The notes beneath the pieces were generated by a model. The model saw only the letters and a list, made by a program, of their open reading frames with translations. It was not told where the DNA came from and searched no databases. 64,000 bases of DNA from Dyella japonica DSM 16301 (lineage in GTDB: Bacteria; Pseudomonadota; Gammaproteobacteria; Xanthomonadales; Rhodanobacteraceae): NCBI RefSeq assembly GCF_001010355.1, contig NZ_JPLA01000030.1:124001-188000 (forward strand), written 5' to 3'. The translations under genes and the position numbers were made by a program. Position 1 is the first letter of the stretch, and each line of letters opens with the position of its first letter. Shown one piece after another: positions 9,264 to 19,327 of the stretch.

Positions 9264-10502
9264 ATGATCTTCGACGCCACCCAAGCCAAACGACGACAGG
9301 GACCCCGCGGCAGCTTCGACATGCTGCTGGTGATCGCGCTCGTCGGTCTGGCCTGCGTGGGCGTCGTGATGGTCACGTCCAGTTCCATCGCGGTGGCGGA
9401 CAGCCAGCACATTGGCGCGTTCTACTATCTGAAGAAGCATCTGTTGTTCCTGAGTTTGGGCGCGATCGTGGCGACCTTCGCCATGCGCACGGAACTGAAA
9501 GTGCTTGAAAAGCACGCGTGGATGATGTTCGGCGGCGCGGTCTTGCTGCTGGTGCTGGTGTTCGTGCCCGGGGTCGGCATGAGGCTCAATGGCGCACACC
9601 GCTGGCTCAACTTCCGCATCACCACGTTTCAGCCGGTGGAGGCGGTCAAGCTCATCCTGGTGGTGTACGTCGCCAGCTATCTCGTGCGCCATCGCGAAAG
9701 CGTGGAAACCAGCTTCTGGGGGCTGTTCAAGCCGATCATGGTGGCGGGCCTGTTTGTGGTGATGCTGCTGGTGCAGCCGGACTTCGGTTCCGCCACGCTG
9801 ATGATCGCCGTCACCATCGGCATGATCTGGATGGGCGGCGCCAATCCGGTCTATCTCGGCGGCATGGGCCTGCCGGTGGTCGCACTGCTGTGGTTCGTGG
9901 CGAAGTTCGAGCCCTACCGCATGCGTCGCCTGACCTCCTTCGTCGATCCGTGGGCCGATCCGTTCAACGACGGTTTCCAGCTCACGCAGTCGCTGATGGC
10001 GATTGGCCGCGGCGAGTGGACGGGTGTGGGCCTGGGGTCCAGCGTCCTCAAGCTGTCCTACCTGCCCGAAGCGCATACCGACTTCATCTTTGCGGTGATC
10101 TCCGAAGAATTCGGCCTGGCCGGCATCCTGTTCGTGATGCTGCTGTTTGGTGTTGCCGTGGGGCGTGGCCTGTACCTGGGCGCCAAGGGCATGGAGATCG
10201 GCCAGCGTTTCGCCGGCTACGTGGCCTGCGGCATCTCGATGATGATCGGCCTGCAGGCGATGGTGTCCATCGGCGTGAACCTGGGCGCCTTGCCGACCAA
10301 GGGCCTCACCTTGCCGCTGATCAGCTACGGCGGTTCGTCCATCGTGCTCACCTGCGCGATGGCGGGCGTGCTGTTGCGTACGACCTATGAAATCAATCGC
10401 GCGATCGATGCGCGACAGATGGCGACGCGCATGCCGGCCAACGCCGTGCCCGACGCAAATGCCGCTGCCGCGGCACCCGGGCGCGAGGCGGTGACCGCAT
10501 GA
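9264..10502 (+). CDS. ftsW: SEDS peptidoglycan glycosyltransferase FtsW
   Basis: Septal glycan polymerase of the SEDS family, partner of FtsI. The product is 412 residues with about ten membrane segments. It has the long conserved loop SFVDPWADPFNDGFQ, then GIGRGEW-like AIGRGEWTGVGLG, PEAHTDFIFAVISEEFG and LISYGGSS near the end, all typical of FtsW/RodA. Its place directly before murG in a dcw cluster supports FtsW over RodA. One base separates it from mraY; it overlaps murG by 4 bases. Confidence 0.96.
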   Translation: MIFDATQAKRRQGPRGSFDMLLVIALVGLACVGVVMVTSSSIAVADSQHIGAFYYLKKHLLFLSLGAIVATFAMRTELKVLEKHAWMMFGGAVLLLVLVFVPGVGMRLNGAHRWLNFRITTFQPVEAVKLILVVYVASYLVRHRESVETSFWGLFKPIMVAGLFVVMLLVQPDFGSATLMIAVTIGMIWMGGANPVYLGGMGLPVVALLWFVAKFEPYRMRRLTSFVDPWADPFNDGFQLTQSLMAIGRGEWTGVGLGSSVLKLSYLPEAHTDFIFAVISEEFGLAGILFVMLLFGVAVGRGLYLGAKGMEIGQRFAGYVACGISMMIGLQAMVSIGVNLGALPTKGLTLPLISYGGSSIVLTCAMAGVLLRTTYEINRAIDARQMATRMPANAVPDANAAAAAPGREAVTA

Positions 10503-11572
10503 GCGCGCAGCGTCCCGTGCTGATCATGGCCGGCGGTACCGGTGGCCATATCTTCCCCGGTCTGGCCGTGGCCGACGCGCTGCGTGCGCAGGGCGTGCCC
10601 GTAGTCTGGCTGGGCGCCGAAGGCGGCATGGAAACCAAGGTGGTGCCGGCGCACGGCATCGAGCTGGTCACCGTGCCGGTGGGCGGGCTGCGTGGAAAAG
10701 GCCTCAAGACGCGCCTGATGGCGCCGCTGATGTTGGCGCGCGCACTGCTTTCGTCCTTGTCCGCCCTGCGCCGGATCAAGCCGCGCAGCGTGCTATCGAT
10801 GGGTGGCTACGTGGCCGGGCCCGGTGGCGTCGCGGCGCGTCTGACCCATCGCCCGCTGCTGGTGCACGAGCAGAACCGCGTTGCCGGTTTCACCAATCGC
10901 AAGCTGGCCGCTCACGCGCAGCGCGTGCTCGCCGGCTTCAGCGATACCTTGCCGAACGCCGAGTGGGTCGGTAACCCGGTGCGCGCTTCCATCGCCAGCC
11001 TGCCGTCGCCGCGCGAGCGCATGGCCGGTCGTACGGGCCGCCCGCGTCTGCTGGTGCTCGGTGGCAGCCTTGGCGCACGCGCTCTCAATATCGCGCTGCC
11101 ACAGGCGCTGGCCTTGATGTCGCCGACGCAGCGCCCTGAAGTGCTGCATCAGTGCGGCAACCGCGGCATCGACGAGGCGCGCGCGGCCTATGCGAAGGTC
11201 GGCGTGGAAGCGCAGATCGTGCCCTTCATCGAAGACATGGCCGGCACCTACGCCTGGGCGGATCTCGCCGTATGCCGCGCCGGCGCACTGACTTTGGCCG
11301 AGCTCACGGCTGCCGGACTCGGCGCCGTGCTCGTGCCATTCCCTTATGCGGTGGACGACCACCAGACCCGCAATGCGGAGGCACTGGTCGCCGCGCACGC
11401 GGCCGAATTGATGCAGGAGAAGGATCTGGACGTACAGCAGTTGGCGCAGCGCCTGGAAGCGTTGCTGGATGATCGTGAGCGCATGATCGCGATGGGTGAG
11501 GCCGCACGCACGCTGGCCAAGCCCGATGCCGCGGATGTGATCGCCCGTGCCTGCATGGAGGTGGCCGCATGA
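10499..11572 (+). CDS. murG: Lipid II-forming GlcNAc transferase MurG
   Basis: Membrane-associated glycosyltransferase that adds GlcNAc to lipid I, making lipid II. The product is 357 residues with GT-B fold signatures: the G-loop MAGGTGGHIFPGLAVA close to the N-terminus, SMGGYVAGPGG, HEQNRVAGFTNR, and VCRAGALTLAELTAAG in the C-terminal nucleotide-binding half. ATGA overlaps on both sides. Confidence 0.97.
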   Translation: MSAQRPVLIMAGGTGGHIFPGLAVADALRAQGVPVVWLGAEGGMETKVVPAHGIELVTVPVGGLRGKGLKTRLMAPLMLARALLSSLSALRRIKPRSVLSMGGYVAGPGGVAARLTHRPLLVHEQNRVAGFTNRKLAAHAQRVLAGFSDTLPNAEWVGNPVRASIASLPSPRERMAGRTGRPRLLVLGGSLGARALNIALPQALALMSPTQRPEVLHQCGNRGIDEARAAYAKVGVEAQIVPFIEDMAGTYAWADLAVCRAGALTLAELTAAGLGAVLVPFPYAVDDHQTRNAEALVAAHAAELMQEKDLDVQQLAQRLEALLDDRERMIAMGEAARTLAKPDAADVIARACMEVAA

Positions 11573-13008
11573 CGCCGCGTCGCCTGCTCGCGCACGAAGA
11601 TCTGATGACCACCTTCCGCCGCGTGCACTTCATCGGCATCGGCGGCGTGGGCATGAGCGGCATCGCCGAAGTGCTGCACAACCTCGGCTATGCCGTGTCC
11701 GGTTCCGACCGCTCCAACTCGCCGACCGCGCAGCGCCTCTCCAGCCTGGGCATCGTGGTGCACGTGGGTCACGCCGCCGAGCACATCGGCGACGCCGACG
11801 TGGTCGTCACCTCCAGCGCCATCAAGGCCGACAATCCGGAACTGCAGGCGGCGCGTGCCGCGCGTATTCCGGTGGTGCCGCGTGCCGAGATGCTGGGCGA
11901 GCTGATGCGCTTCCGCCGCGGCATCGCCATTGCCGGCACGCATGGCAAGACCACCACCACCAGTCTCGCCGCCAGCGTGCTGGCCGAAGCGAACTACGAC
12001 CCGACCTTCGTGATCGGCGGCCAGCTCAACGCAGCTGGCGCGAACGCGCGCCTCGGTACGGGCCAGTACATCGTGGCCGAAGCCGATGAATCGGATGGTT
12101 CGTTCCTGATGCTGTCGCCGGTGATCGCTGCGATCACCAATATCGACGCGGATCATCTGGAGAACTACAACAACGACTTCGCGCAGGTGAAGAAGGCCTT
12201 CGACGACTTCCTGCATCGCCTGCCGTTCTACGGCCTGGCCGTGCTGTGCGTGGACGATCCGGAAGTGACCGCGCTGGCCAAGTCGACCACGCGTCGCGTG
12301 ATGACCTACGGCATCGACACCAAGGATGCCGACGTGCGTGCGAGCAACCTCGCGCAGCACGGTTTCGAAATGCATTTCGACCTGTGGCTGCCGGGCCGCA
12401 ACGAGGCGCTGCACGTCAAGTTGAACCTGCCGGGTCGCCACAACGTGCTCAACGCATTGGCCGCCGCCACCATCGGCTGGCAGCTGGGCGTGGAAGCCGA
12501 AGCGATCGCACGTGCGCTGGAAGCTTTCCAGGGCGTGGGCCGCCGTTTCCATCGCCGCGGCGAGATCGCGCTGGACCAGGGCAATGTCCTGCTGGTCGAC
12601 GACTACGGCCATCACCCGCGCGAACTGGCGGCCGTGTTTGCCGCTGCACGCGGTGGCTGGCCGGATCGTCGCCTGGTGGTCGGCTTCCAGCCGCACCGCT
12701 ATAGCCGCACGCGCGATCTGCTCGACGACTTTGCCAACGTGCTGGCCGAGGCCGATGTGCTGGTGCTGACCGAAGTCTATGCGGCCGGCGAAGCGCCGAT
12801 TGCCGGCGCCGATGGCCGCGCCCTCGCGCGCGCCGTGCGCGCACGCGGCAAGGTTGATCCGGTGCTGATCGATCATCCGCGCGATTTCAAGGAAACGCTG
12901 CCCGCGCTGCTGCGCGACGGCGATCTGTTGCTGCTGCTTGGCGCCGGCGATATCGGCGCTGCGGCGGTTGAGCTGGCCAACGCCGGCAATCTGAGGACCC
13001 ACAAGTGA
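11569..13008 (+). CDS. murC: UDP-N-acetylmuramate:L-alanine ligase MurC
   Basis: First Mur ligase; adds L-alanine to UDP-MurNAc. The product is 479 residues. [17 protein letters not shown] near the N-terminus binds [17 protein letters not shown] is the ATP P-loop, and [10 protein letters not shown] and [14 protein letters not shown] follow. The ATG at 11569 overlaps the murG stop. A second ATG at 11605 would give [13 protein letters not shown], closer to many homologues, so the first 12 residues are uncertain. No murD is seen in this cluster, so it must lie elsewhere. Confidence 0.96.
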   Translation: MTPRRLLAHEDLMTTFRRVHFIGIGGVGMSGIAEVLHNLGYAVSGSDRSNSPTAQRLSSLGIVVHVGHAAEHIGDADVVVTSSAIKADNPELQAARAARIPVVPRAEMLGELMRFRRGIAIAGTHGKTTTTSLAASVLAEANYDPTFVIGGQLNAAGANARLGTGQYIVAEADESDGSFLMLSPVIAAITNIDADHLENYNNDFAQVKKAFDDFLHRLPFYGLAVLCVDDPEVTALAKSTTRRVMTYGIDTKDADVRASNLAQHGFEMHFDLWLPGRNEALHVKLNLPGRHNVLNALAAATIGWQLGVEAEAIARALEAFQGVGRRFHRRGEIALDQGNVLLVDDYGHHPRELAAVFAAARGGWPDRRLVVGFQPHRYSRTRDLLDDFANVLAEADVLVLTEVYAAGEAPIAGADGRALARAVRARGKVDPVLIDHPRDFKETLPALLRDGDLLLLLGAGDIGAAAVELANAGNLRTHK

Positions 13009-13940
13009 GCAAGACGATTACCGATCCCGCACAGTTTGGCCGCGTCGCCGTCGTCATGGGTGGCAGTTCGGCCGAACGTGAAGTGTCGCTGGACTCCGGC
13101 CGCAACGTGCTCGCGGCGCTGCAGGCGCGCGGGGTGGACGCGCATGCCATCGATGGCATTCCGGCGCTGCTCGATGCGGTGCGTGCCGGTCACTTCGCCC
13201 GCGTGTTCAATATTCTCCACGGCGGTGGCGGCGAGAACGGCGAGCTGCAGGGCGCGCTGCAGTCGCTGCGCGTGCCGTTCACCGGCTCGGGCGTGCTGGG
13301 CTCGGCGCTCTCGCTGGACAAGATCCGCGCCAAGCTGGTGTGGCAGGCGCTCGGTCTGCCCACGCCGAAGTTCAAGGCGTTGCCGCGCGGCGCCGACGTG
13401 CACGCTGCCGCACGCGAGATTGGTTTCCCGCTGATCGTGAAGCCGGCGTGGGAAGGTTCCAGCGTGGGCGTCTCGCGCGTGTTCAAGGAAGAAGACCTCG
13501 ACGAGGCCGTGGCGCTCGCCCAGCGCTATCCCGGCGACATGCTGATGGAAACGCTGATCGAGGGCGGCGAGTACACCGTCGGCGTGCTCGATCGCCAGGT
13601 GCTGGCCACCATCAACATCGTGCCCAAGGGCGAGTACTACGACTACAACGCCAAGTACATCGCCGAAGACACGCAGTACATCTGCCCGGGCTTGCGCGGC
13701 GACGACGAGCGCGAGATGCAGGAACTGGCGCTGCGCGCATTCGACGCGCTGGCGTGCTCCGGCTGGGGCCGCGTGGACGTGATGCGCGACAAGCAGGGCC
13801 GCAACTGGCTGCTGGAAGTGAACACCGCGCCGGGCATGACCTCGCATTCGCTGGTGCCCAAGGCGGCCGCGGTCGCCGGCATCGACTACCAGACGCTGTG
13901 CTGGCGTGTGCTGGAAACGAGCTTCCGGGAGGGCGTGTGA
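13005..13940 (+). CDS. ddlB: D-alanine:D-alanine ligase DdlB
   Basis: ATP-grasp enzyme that makes the D-Ala-D-Ala used by MurF. The product is 311 residues. Motifs: [17 protein letters not shown] near the N-terminus, the ATP-binding [28 protein letters not shown] with the tyrosine typical of D-Ala rather than D-lactate ligases, and [18 protein letters not shown] near the end. GTG start 13005 overlaps the murC stop. ftsQ starts in the last bases. Confidence 0.96.
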   Translation: MSKTITDPAQFGRVAVVMGGSSAEREVSLDSGRNVLAALQARGVDAHAIDGIPALLDAVRAGHFARVFNILHGGGGENGELQGALQSLRVPFTGSGVLGSALSLDKIRAKLVWQALGLPTPKFKALPRGADVHAAAREIGFPLIVKPAWEGSSVGVSRVFKEEDLDEAVALAQRYPGDMLMETLIEGGEYTVGVLDRQVLATINIVPKGEYYDYNAKYIAEDTQYICPGLRGDDEREMQELALRAFDALACSGWGRVDVMRDKQGRNWLLEVNTAPGMTSHSLVPKAAAVAGIDYQTLCWRVLETSFREGV

Positions 13941-14674
13941 GGGGAACCGTCCGCCTCGTTGCCTGGGTTTTGGCCATCGCGCTCGTGGCGCTGCCGATCG
14001 TCGGCGTGCTGCGCGGATGGTTTGCGGCCAATCGTTGGCCGGTGACCCAGTTGATGGTGCAAGCCGAGTTCAAGCACGTCACCGAGGACTCGCTCCGTTC
14101 GGTGGTGATGCCGCGCCTCGGCAAAGGGTTCTTCGCGCTCGATATCGATGGTGTGCAGAAGTCCGTGTCCGCGCTGCCGTGGGTGGAGTCGGTGGAGGCG
14201 CGCAAGCGCTGGCCCGACACGCTGATCCTGCGCATCTACGAACGCCAGCCGTTCGCGCGCTGGAACGAGAAGCAGCTGATCAGCCGCCAGGGCCTGGTGT
14301 TCGACGTGCCGGACGTGTCGGCCAACAGCGATCTGCCGGATCTGCGCGGGCCGGATGCGCGCCTGGCCGAAGTGGTGAGCTTCTACGCGGAAACGCAGAA
14401 GGCGTTCGCCAACACCAAATTGAAAATCACCGGCGTCTCGCTCACCGAGCGTGGCAGCTGGAGCCTCACCACGAGCAGCGGCGCGCAGATCGTCATCGGC
14501 GATCGCGAACAGGCGGGCCGTCGCCTGCGCCGCTTCCTCGATGTCTATCCCCAATTGATGGCGGGCCACTCCGAGGGCTTCGCCTACGCCGATCTTCGAT
14601 ACACCAATGGATTTGCCGTTCGATGGCCGCCCCAGGCGAACACCGTGAACGCTGGAGGCTCACCCCGCACATGA
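13937..14674 (+). CDS. ftsQ: Cell division protein FtsQ
   Basis: Bitopic divisome protein that links FtsL/FtsB to other components. The product is 245 residues: a short cytoplasmic start, one membrane segment (about 7-27), then a periplasmic POTRA domain ([15 protein letters not shown] onward) and the beta domain, with [21 protein letters not shown] as the usual FtsQ stretch. The GTG at 13937 is chosen because it overlaps the ddlB stop and gives the short charged start MRGTVRLV. It overlaps ftsA by 4 bases. Confidence 0.94.
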   Translation: MRGTVRLVAWVLAIALVALPIVGVLRGWFAANRWPVTQLMVQAEFKHVTEDSLRSVVMPRLGKGFFALDIDGVQKSVSALPWVESVEARKRWPDTLILRIYERQPFARWNEKQLISRQGLVFDVPDVSANSDLPDLRGPDARLAEVVSFYAETQKAFANTKLKITGVSLTERGSWSLTTSSGAQIVIGDREQAGRRLRRFLDVYPQLMAGHSEGFAYADLRYTNGFAVRWPPQANTVNAGGSPRT

Positions 14675-15903
14675 AGACCAAGAACGACAAGCAGCTAGTC
14701 GTCGGCCTCGACATCGGCACCTCGAAAGTGGTGGCGATCGTGGGCGAGTACGAGCCTGGCGAACCGATCGAAGTGATCGGCATCGGCACGCATGTGTCGC
14801 GCGGCATGAAGCGCGGCTCGGTGGTGGATATCGAATCGACCGTGCACTCCATCCAGCGCGCGGTGGAAGAGGCCGAGCTGATGGCGGGTTGCGATATCCG
14901 CTCCGTCTACGCCTCGATTTCCGGCAGCCATCTGGAAACCAAGAACTCGCACGGCACCGCGCCGATCCGCGATCGCGAAGTGACCCCGGGCGACCTGGAG
15001 CAGGTGCTGGAAGCCGCCAGCGCGGTGGCGATCCCGGCGGACCGCAAGGTGCTCTACAAGGAGTCGCAGGAATACCGCATCGACGGCCAGGACGGCATCC
15101 GCTCGCCGGTCGGCATGAGCGGCGTGCGCCTGGAAGCGAGTGTGCACCTGGTCACCGGCGCCGCCGCGGCGGTGCAGAACATCAGCAAGTGCATCCAGCG
15201 CTGCGGTCTCACCGTCGACGAGCTGGTGCCGTCCGCCGTGGCCAGCGCCAAGTCCGTGCTCACCGACGACGAGCGCGAGCTGGGCGTGTGCCTGGTCGAC
15301 ATCGGTGCCGGCACCACCGACATCTCCATCTATACGCAGGGCGCGATCCGCTACACCAAGTCGCTGCCGGTGGGTGGCGACCAGGTGACCAACGACATCG
15401 CCTATGGCGTGCATACGCCGACCGCGCATGCCGAAGAGATCAAGATCAAGTACGCCTGCGCGCTGGCGCAGCTGGCCCATGCCGAGGAAACCATCCAGGT
15501 GCCGAGCGTGGGCGATCGTCCGCCGCGCCGTCTCGCCCGCCAGTCGCTGGCCCAGTCGGTGCAGGCGCGCTACGAGGAAATCTTCGAGATGGTGCAGGAC
15601 GAGCTGCGCCGCTCCGGCTACGAAAGCCTGGTGGCGGCCGGCGTGGTGCTCACCGGCGGCGCCTCGCGCATGGAAGGTGCGCTGGAGCTGGCCGAGGAGA
15701 TCTTCCACAAGATGGTGCGCATCGGTGTGCCGCAGCACGTGAGCGGCCTGGGCGAGGTCGTCGCCAATCCGCTGCATTCCACCGGCGTTGGCCTGCTGTT
15801 GCACGGCTCGCGTTCGGGCGGCATGCGCGTGAGCGGCCCCAGCGGCGGCAGCGTGGGCGGCCTGGTCGACAAGTTGCGCGGCTGGATTACCAAGAATTTT
15901 TAA
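14671..15903 (+). CDS. ftsA: Cell division protein FtsA
   Basis: Actin-like ATPase that ties FtsZ filaments to the inner membrane. The product is 410 residues. VVGLDIGTSKVVAIVGE (9-25) is the phosphate-1 loop, VDIGAGTTDISIY is phosphate-2, and GVVLTGGASRMEGALELAE lies near the end. The last residues, VDKLRGWITKNF, form the expected amphipathic membrane-targeting helix. ATGA overlap with ftsQ; ftsZ follows after 116 bases. Confidence 0.97.
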   Translation: MKTKNDKQLVVGLDIGTSKVVAIVGEYEPGEPIEVIGIGTHVSRGMKRGSVVDIESTVHSIQRAVEEAELMAGCDIRSVYASISGSHLETKNSHGTAPIRDREVTPGDLEQVLEAASAVAIPADRKVLYKESQEYRIDGQDGIRSPVGMSGVRLEASVHLVTGAAAAVQNISKCIQRCGLTVDELVPSAVASAKSVLTDDERELGVCLVDIGAGTTDISIYTQGAIRYTKSLPVGGDQVTNDIAYGVHTPTAHAEEIKIKYACALAQLAHAEETIQVPSVGDRPPRRLARQSLAQSVQARYEEIFEMVQDELRRSGYESLVAAGVVLTGGASRMEGALELAEEIFHKMVRIGVPQHVSGLGEVVANPLHSTGVGLLLHGSRSGGMRVSGPSGGSVGGLVDKLRGWITKNF

Positions 15904-15928
15904 TGGGCTGGGCATGAAGCCTGGCCTA

Positions 15929-15948
15929 GGACGAATGGATGTTCGTCC
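15929..15948 (+). other. Short stem-loop in the ftsA-ftsZ spacer
   Basis: GGACGAA (15929-15935) pairs with TTCGTCC (15942-15948) around a 6-base loop, about 70 bases before the ftsZ start. There is no T-run, so it is not a normal terminator. It could affect the stability or translation of ftsZ mRNA. Function is unknown. Confidence 0.4.
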
Positions 15949-16019
15949 GCCACCTCGGGGCGACAGGAACGTCAGCACCCGCGGTTACAACGACAACGAT
16001 GCTCTACGGAGGACGGGAA

Positions 16020-17204
16020 ATGTTTGAACTCATCGAAAAACTCGCACCCAATGCAGTAATCAAGGTCATCGGCGTGGGCGGCGGCGGCGGCAATGCCGTG
16101 GCACACATGCTTAATGCAAACATCGAAGGCGTCGAGTTCGTCGTCGCCAACACCGACTCGCAGGCGATGAAGAGCTGCGGCTCGCGTACGCACCTGCAGC
16201 TGGGCGCCAACGTCACCAAGGGACTGGGCGCCGGCGCCAATCCGGAAGTGGGCCGTCAGGCCGCGCTCGAGGACCGCGAGCGCATCGAGGAAATGCTCGA
16301 AGGCGCGGACATGGTGTTCATCACCGCCGGCATGGGCGGTGGTACCGGCACGGGCGCTGCCCCGGTCGTGGCCCAGCTCGCCAAGGAAAAGGGCATCCTG
16401 ACCGTCGCGGTGGTCACCAAGCCGTTCCCGTTCGAAGGCCGTCGCCGCATGCAGGTCGCCGCCAAGGGCATCGAGGACCTGTCGCAGCACGTTGACTCGC
16501 TGATCACCGTGCCGAACGAGAAGCTGCTGTCGGTGCTCGGCCGCGAAGTGACCCTGCTCAACGCCTTCAAGGCCGCCAACGACGTGCTGCTGGGCGCCGT
16601 GCAGGGCATCGCCGACCTGATCACCGCCCCGGGCCTGATCAACGTCGACTTTGCCGACGTGCGTACGGTGATGTCCGAAATGGGCATGGCCATGATGGGC
16701 TCGGGCACCGCCCGTGGCGACGACCGCGCCCAGGCCGCCGCCGAGGCCGCCATCAACAACCCGCTGCTGGAAGACGTCAATCTCAACGGTGCCTGCGGCA
16801 TCCTGGTCAACGTCACGGCAGGTCCCAACCTGACCATGCGCGAATTTGACGAGATCGGTCGCATCATCCATGACTTCGCCAGCGAAGACGCCACCGTGGT
16901 GATGGGCACCTCGCTCGACCCGGAAATGCAGGACGACGTGCGCGTCACGGTGGTGGCCACCGGCCTCAACCGCGCCGCCGCCGCCCGTCAGCCGCAGCGT
17001 CCGGTGGTCGCCCAGCAGGTGGAAATGCGCCAGCGGCCGCGTCCGGTCGTGCTGCGCACCGGCACCGGCAACGAAGTGGTCGATTACGCCCAGCCGGAAG
17101 TCACCACCACCAGCCGCGTCGAAACCGGCGGCCCGGCCAAGAGCGCCGACCCCAGCTTCGATTACCTGGACATCCCGGCGTTCCTGCGCCGTCAGGCGGA
17201 CTGA
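16020..17204 (+). CDS. ftsZ: Cell division GTPase FtsZ
   Basis: Tubulin-like GTPase that forms the Z-ring. The product is 394 residues: GTPase domain with [11 protein letters not shown] (17-27) and the tubulin signature GGGTGTG (106-112), the T7 region, a variable basic linker (about 325-375) and the conserved tail peptide [16 protein letters not shown] that binds FtsA and ZipA. ATG 16020 is favoured by the strong site GGAGGA (16009-16014) and the family start [11 protein letters not shown] longer in-frame opening from 15939 is not supported. Confidence 0.98.
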   Translation: MFELIEKLAPNAVIKVIGVGGGGGNAVAHMLNANIEGVEFVVANTDSQAMKSCGSRTHLQLGANVTKGLGAGANPEVGRQAALEDRERIEEMLEGADMVFITAGMGGGTGTGAAPVVAQLAKEKGILTVAVVTKPFPFEGRRRMQVAAKGIEDLSQHVDSLITVPNEKLLSVLGREVTLLNAFKAANDVLLGAVQGIADLITAPGLINVDFADVRTVMSEMGMAMMGSGTARGDDRAQAAAEAAINNPLLEDVNLNGACGILVNVTAGPNLTMREFDEIGRIIHDFASEDATVVMGTSLDPEMQDDVRVTVVATGLNRAAAARQPQRPVVAQQVEMRQRPRPVVLRTGTGNEVVDYAQPEVTTTSRVETGGPAKSADPSFDYLDIPAFLRRQAD

Positions 17205-17665
17205 ACAAACTGACTGGGCAAATAATTTGAAGAAAAATTGAACAAATCGCCGGTTTCACTTGTCAGTAACGAATCGCGCATGGGATCCGCCTCGGCGGAA
17301 CCCTTGCCCGAGCCAGCTTTTCCGCCCTTCGGGACGGGAGGTGGCTTGACTGACGGCGTTCCGGTGCTCGTTCTTGAGTAGTAGGGCCATGCCTCATGGA
17401 TGGGCATGACCGGCCAGGATGGATTCCTGGACTGGTCCGACGCCCCGAAACCGGATCCCGTCCCGGTTCGGGGCGTTGCGCTTCAGTTAAGTCATTGAAA
17501 GTACTTGAATAAATGCTGCGCACCCCACGAACGGAAATCGTTCGTGAATGAAAGGAGCATGAAAGGGTGAACAGTGTGTGTGGCGCGGATCGCCTTTTCA
17601 CAGGTTAAGACTGTGTTAGCATCCGTTCCCTAAATTGGCTGCTGCCCCTTACAGGTACCAAAAAA
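17205..17665. other. Gap between ftsZ and lpxC
   Basis: About 460 bases with no convincing gene on either strand. It holds one strong hairpin (17441-17475, listed separately) and an AT-richer end (about 17480-17660) that should carry the lpxC promoter. TTTTCA near 17595 with TTAGCAT near 17616 was considered, but it does not match well enough to call. The gap shows that lpxC is probably transcribed on its own as well as by readthrough from the division cluster. Confidence 0.5.
17441..17475 (+). terminator. Hairpin after ftsZ, possible terminator
   Basis: CGCCCCGAA.CCGG (17441-17454) pairs with CCGGTTCGGGGCG (17463-17475), a 13-base-pair stem with one bulge and an 8-base loop. Only TTGCGCTTC follows, so it is a poor intrinsic terminator; partial termination, RNA protection or another role is possible. 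Confidence 0.45.
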
Positions 17666-18580
17666 ATGATCAAGCAGCGTACGCTCAAGAACATCATTCG
17701 CGCCACCGGCGTCGGTCTGCATACCGGCGACAAGGTGTACATGACGCTACGTCCCGCTGCCCCGAATACGGGCATCGTGTTCCGCCGTACCGATCTCAAT
17801 CCGCCGGTCGAAATCTACGCACGCCCCGACAATGTCGGCGACACGCGTCTTTCGACCACGCTGGTCAATGGCGAAGTCCGCGTTTCGACGGTGGAGCATC
17901 TGCTCTCGGCGATGGCAGGCCTCGGCATCGACAACGCCTACGTCGACCTCTCCGCTCCGGAAGTGCCGATCATGGACGGCAGCGCCGGTCCCTTCGTGTT
18001 CCTGCTGCAGTCGGCCGGTATCGAAGAGCAGAACGTCGCCAAGCGCTTCATCCGCATCAAGAAGCCAATCAAGGTGCAGGACGGCGACAAGTGGGCCAGC
18101 TTTGAGCCGTTCGAAGGCTTCAAGGTCGGTTTCTCGATCGAGTTCAACCACCCGATCATCAGCAAGCGCACCTCGCGCGCTGAAATCGATTTCTCCACCA
18201 CCTCCTTCGTGAAGGAAGTGAGCCGCGCCCGCACCTTCGGGTTCATGCGCGACATCGAGATGCTGCGCGAACACAACCTCGCGCTCGGCGGCTCGATGGA
18301 CAACGCCGTGGTGCTGGACGACTACCGCGTGCTCAACGAAGACGGCCTCCGTTACGAGGACGAGTTCGTCAAGCATAAGATCCTCGACGCGATTGGCGAT
18401 CTGTACCTGCTCGGCCACAGCCTGGTCGGCGCCTACTACGCCCACAAGTCGGGCCACGAGCTCAACAACAAGCTCCTGCGCACCCTGATGGCCGACGCCA
18501 CGGCCTGGGAAGAGGTCAGCTTCGCGGACGATCCGGCCACCTCGCCGATCTCCTACGCCCACCCGGCGCAGGCGATCTGA
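17666..18580 (+). CDS. lpxC: UDP-3-O-acyl-N-acetylglucosamine deacetylase LpxC
   Basis: Zinc enzyme for the committed step of lipid A synthesis. The product is 304 residues. Zinc ligands are visible at His78 ([12 protein letters not shown]), His237 and Asp241 ([10 protein letters not shown]), and the catalytic His264 lies in HKSGHELNN; these match E. coli LpxC numbering to within about one residue. [17 protein letters not shown] is the usual start. It lies downstream of ftsZ, as in many gammaproteobacteria, and is followed by a strong terminator. Confidence 0.97.
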   Translation: MIKQRTLKNIIRATGVGLHTGDKVYMTLRPAAPNTGIVFRRTDLNPPVEIYARPDNVGDTRLSTTLVNGEVRVSTVEHLLSAMAGLGIDNAYVDLSAPEVPIMDGSAGPFVFLLQSAGIEEQNVAKRFIRIKKPIKVQDGDKWASFEPFEGFKVGFSIEFNHPIISKRTSRAEIDFSTTSFVKEVSRARTFGFMRDIEMLREHNLALGGSMDNAVVLDDYRVLNEDGLRYEDEFVKHKILDAIGDLYLLGHSLVGAYYAHKSGHELNNKLLRTLMADATAWEEVSFADDPATSPISYAHPAQAI

Positions 18581-18623
18581 TCGCCCCGCGATCAGCTAAG
18601 TCCTCGACAAACCTGAACAAACT

Positions 18624-18660
18624 GAACGGCCGCGTCCCTGGGACGCGGCCGTTCGTTTTG
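18624..18660 (+). terminator. Intrinsic terminator of lpxC
   Basis: GAACGGCCGCGTCCC (18624-18638) and GGGACGCGGCCGTTC (18640-18654) form a perfect GC-rich stem with a tight loop, followed by GTTTTG. It lies 44 bases after the lpxC stop. Confidence 0.85.
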
Positions 18661-18814
18661 TGATATACCTCGCGCCTTCTATTGGCAGCTGTTCACGTAC
18701 TGATGACATCAGGGTCTATCAGGTCCGTGGGGGCGTGGTATAAACCCATGAGCACCGACCTCCGGGCCGGTGCCTGGGAAGTGCGTCGATGGAGTAGCAA
18801 GCCGGAACCCAGCG

Positions 18815-19309
18815 TCAGGGGGTTTCGTCGGATCGGGAATCAGAAACTTCGGCGATGGACGCCAACTCGAGGAACAGTTCCCGCAATTCGGGGTCTGTGG
18901 TTGAGGCTGCGGCGGCTCTCAAGTGAGAGGCGGCAGCTGGCGAAAGCGGTTTTGACCGATCCGGCACGTTTTCTGTCGGTGGTTGGGGGGCCACTTTCAC
19001 GGTGACTGAACTGGCGTACGTGCCCACGGCACGTGCGGTCGAGAGGATTTGCGCCTGGAGCAGGCGCAGCCTGGCGGCCAGAGCCGGCGAGGGAGCCAGA
19101 AAAACGAGGCGGCCGTCTTTCAGGTTGGCGAAGCGAACCTGATCGCGGAGTGGTGACGGTAACGTCTGGCGCAGTGCGCGATCCAAGGCATCAAGCTCAC
19201 GGGCTTTGCGAGCCAGTGAGGCAATGGGGCCGTAGTCGGTAATGGCTTTGAGGCCGGAACCGGAGCGGCGATAAGGCTTAGGGTCATCGCGCTGCATGGA
19301 TGCCGACAT
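18815..19309 (-). CDS. dciA: DciA-type (DUF721) replicative helicase loader
   Basis: DciA is the ancestral DnaB loader in bacteria that lack DnaC/DnaI. The product is 164 residues. The N-terminal half has the DUF721 pattern: LDALDRALRQTLPSPLRDQV, then NLKDGRLVFLAPSPALAARL, a KH-like fold. The C-terminal half (about 115-164) is proline/alanine-rich and probably disordered, as in known DciA. ATG 19309 is used; Met5 (19297) is an alternative. It converges on lpxC and is divergent from the M23 peptidase gene with only 18 bases between start codons. Family is clear; the loader role is from family knowledge. Confidence 0.85.
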   Translation of the reverse strand: MSASMQRDDPKPYRRSGSGLKAITDYGPIASLARKARELDALDRALRQTLPSPLRDQVRFANLKDGRLVFLAPSPALAARLRLLQAQILSTARAVGTYASSVTVKVAPQPPTENVPDRSKPLSPAAASHLRAAAASTTDPELRELFLELASIAEVSDSRSDETP

Positions 19310-19327
19310 CTTCTGACGTAGAACAAT

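Noticed and set aside
18742..18775. Terminator of dciA (hairpin GCACCG...CGGTGC)
   Set aside because: The stem is short and mismatched and no T-run follows on the minus strand.
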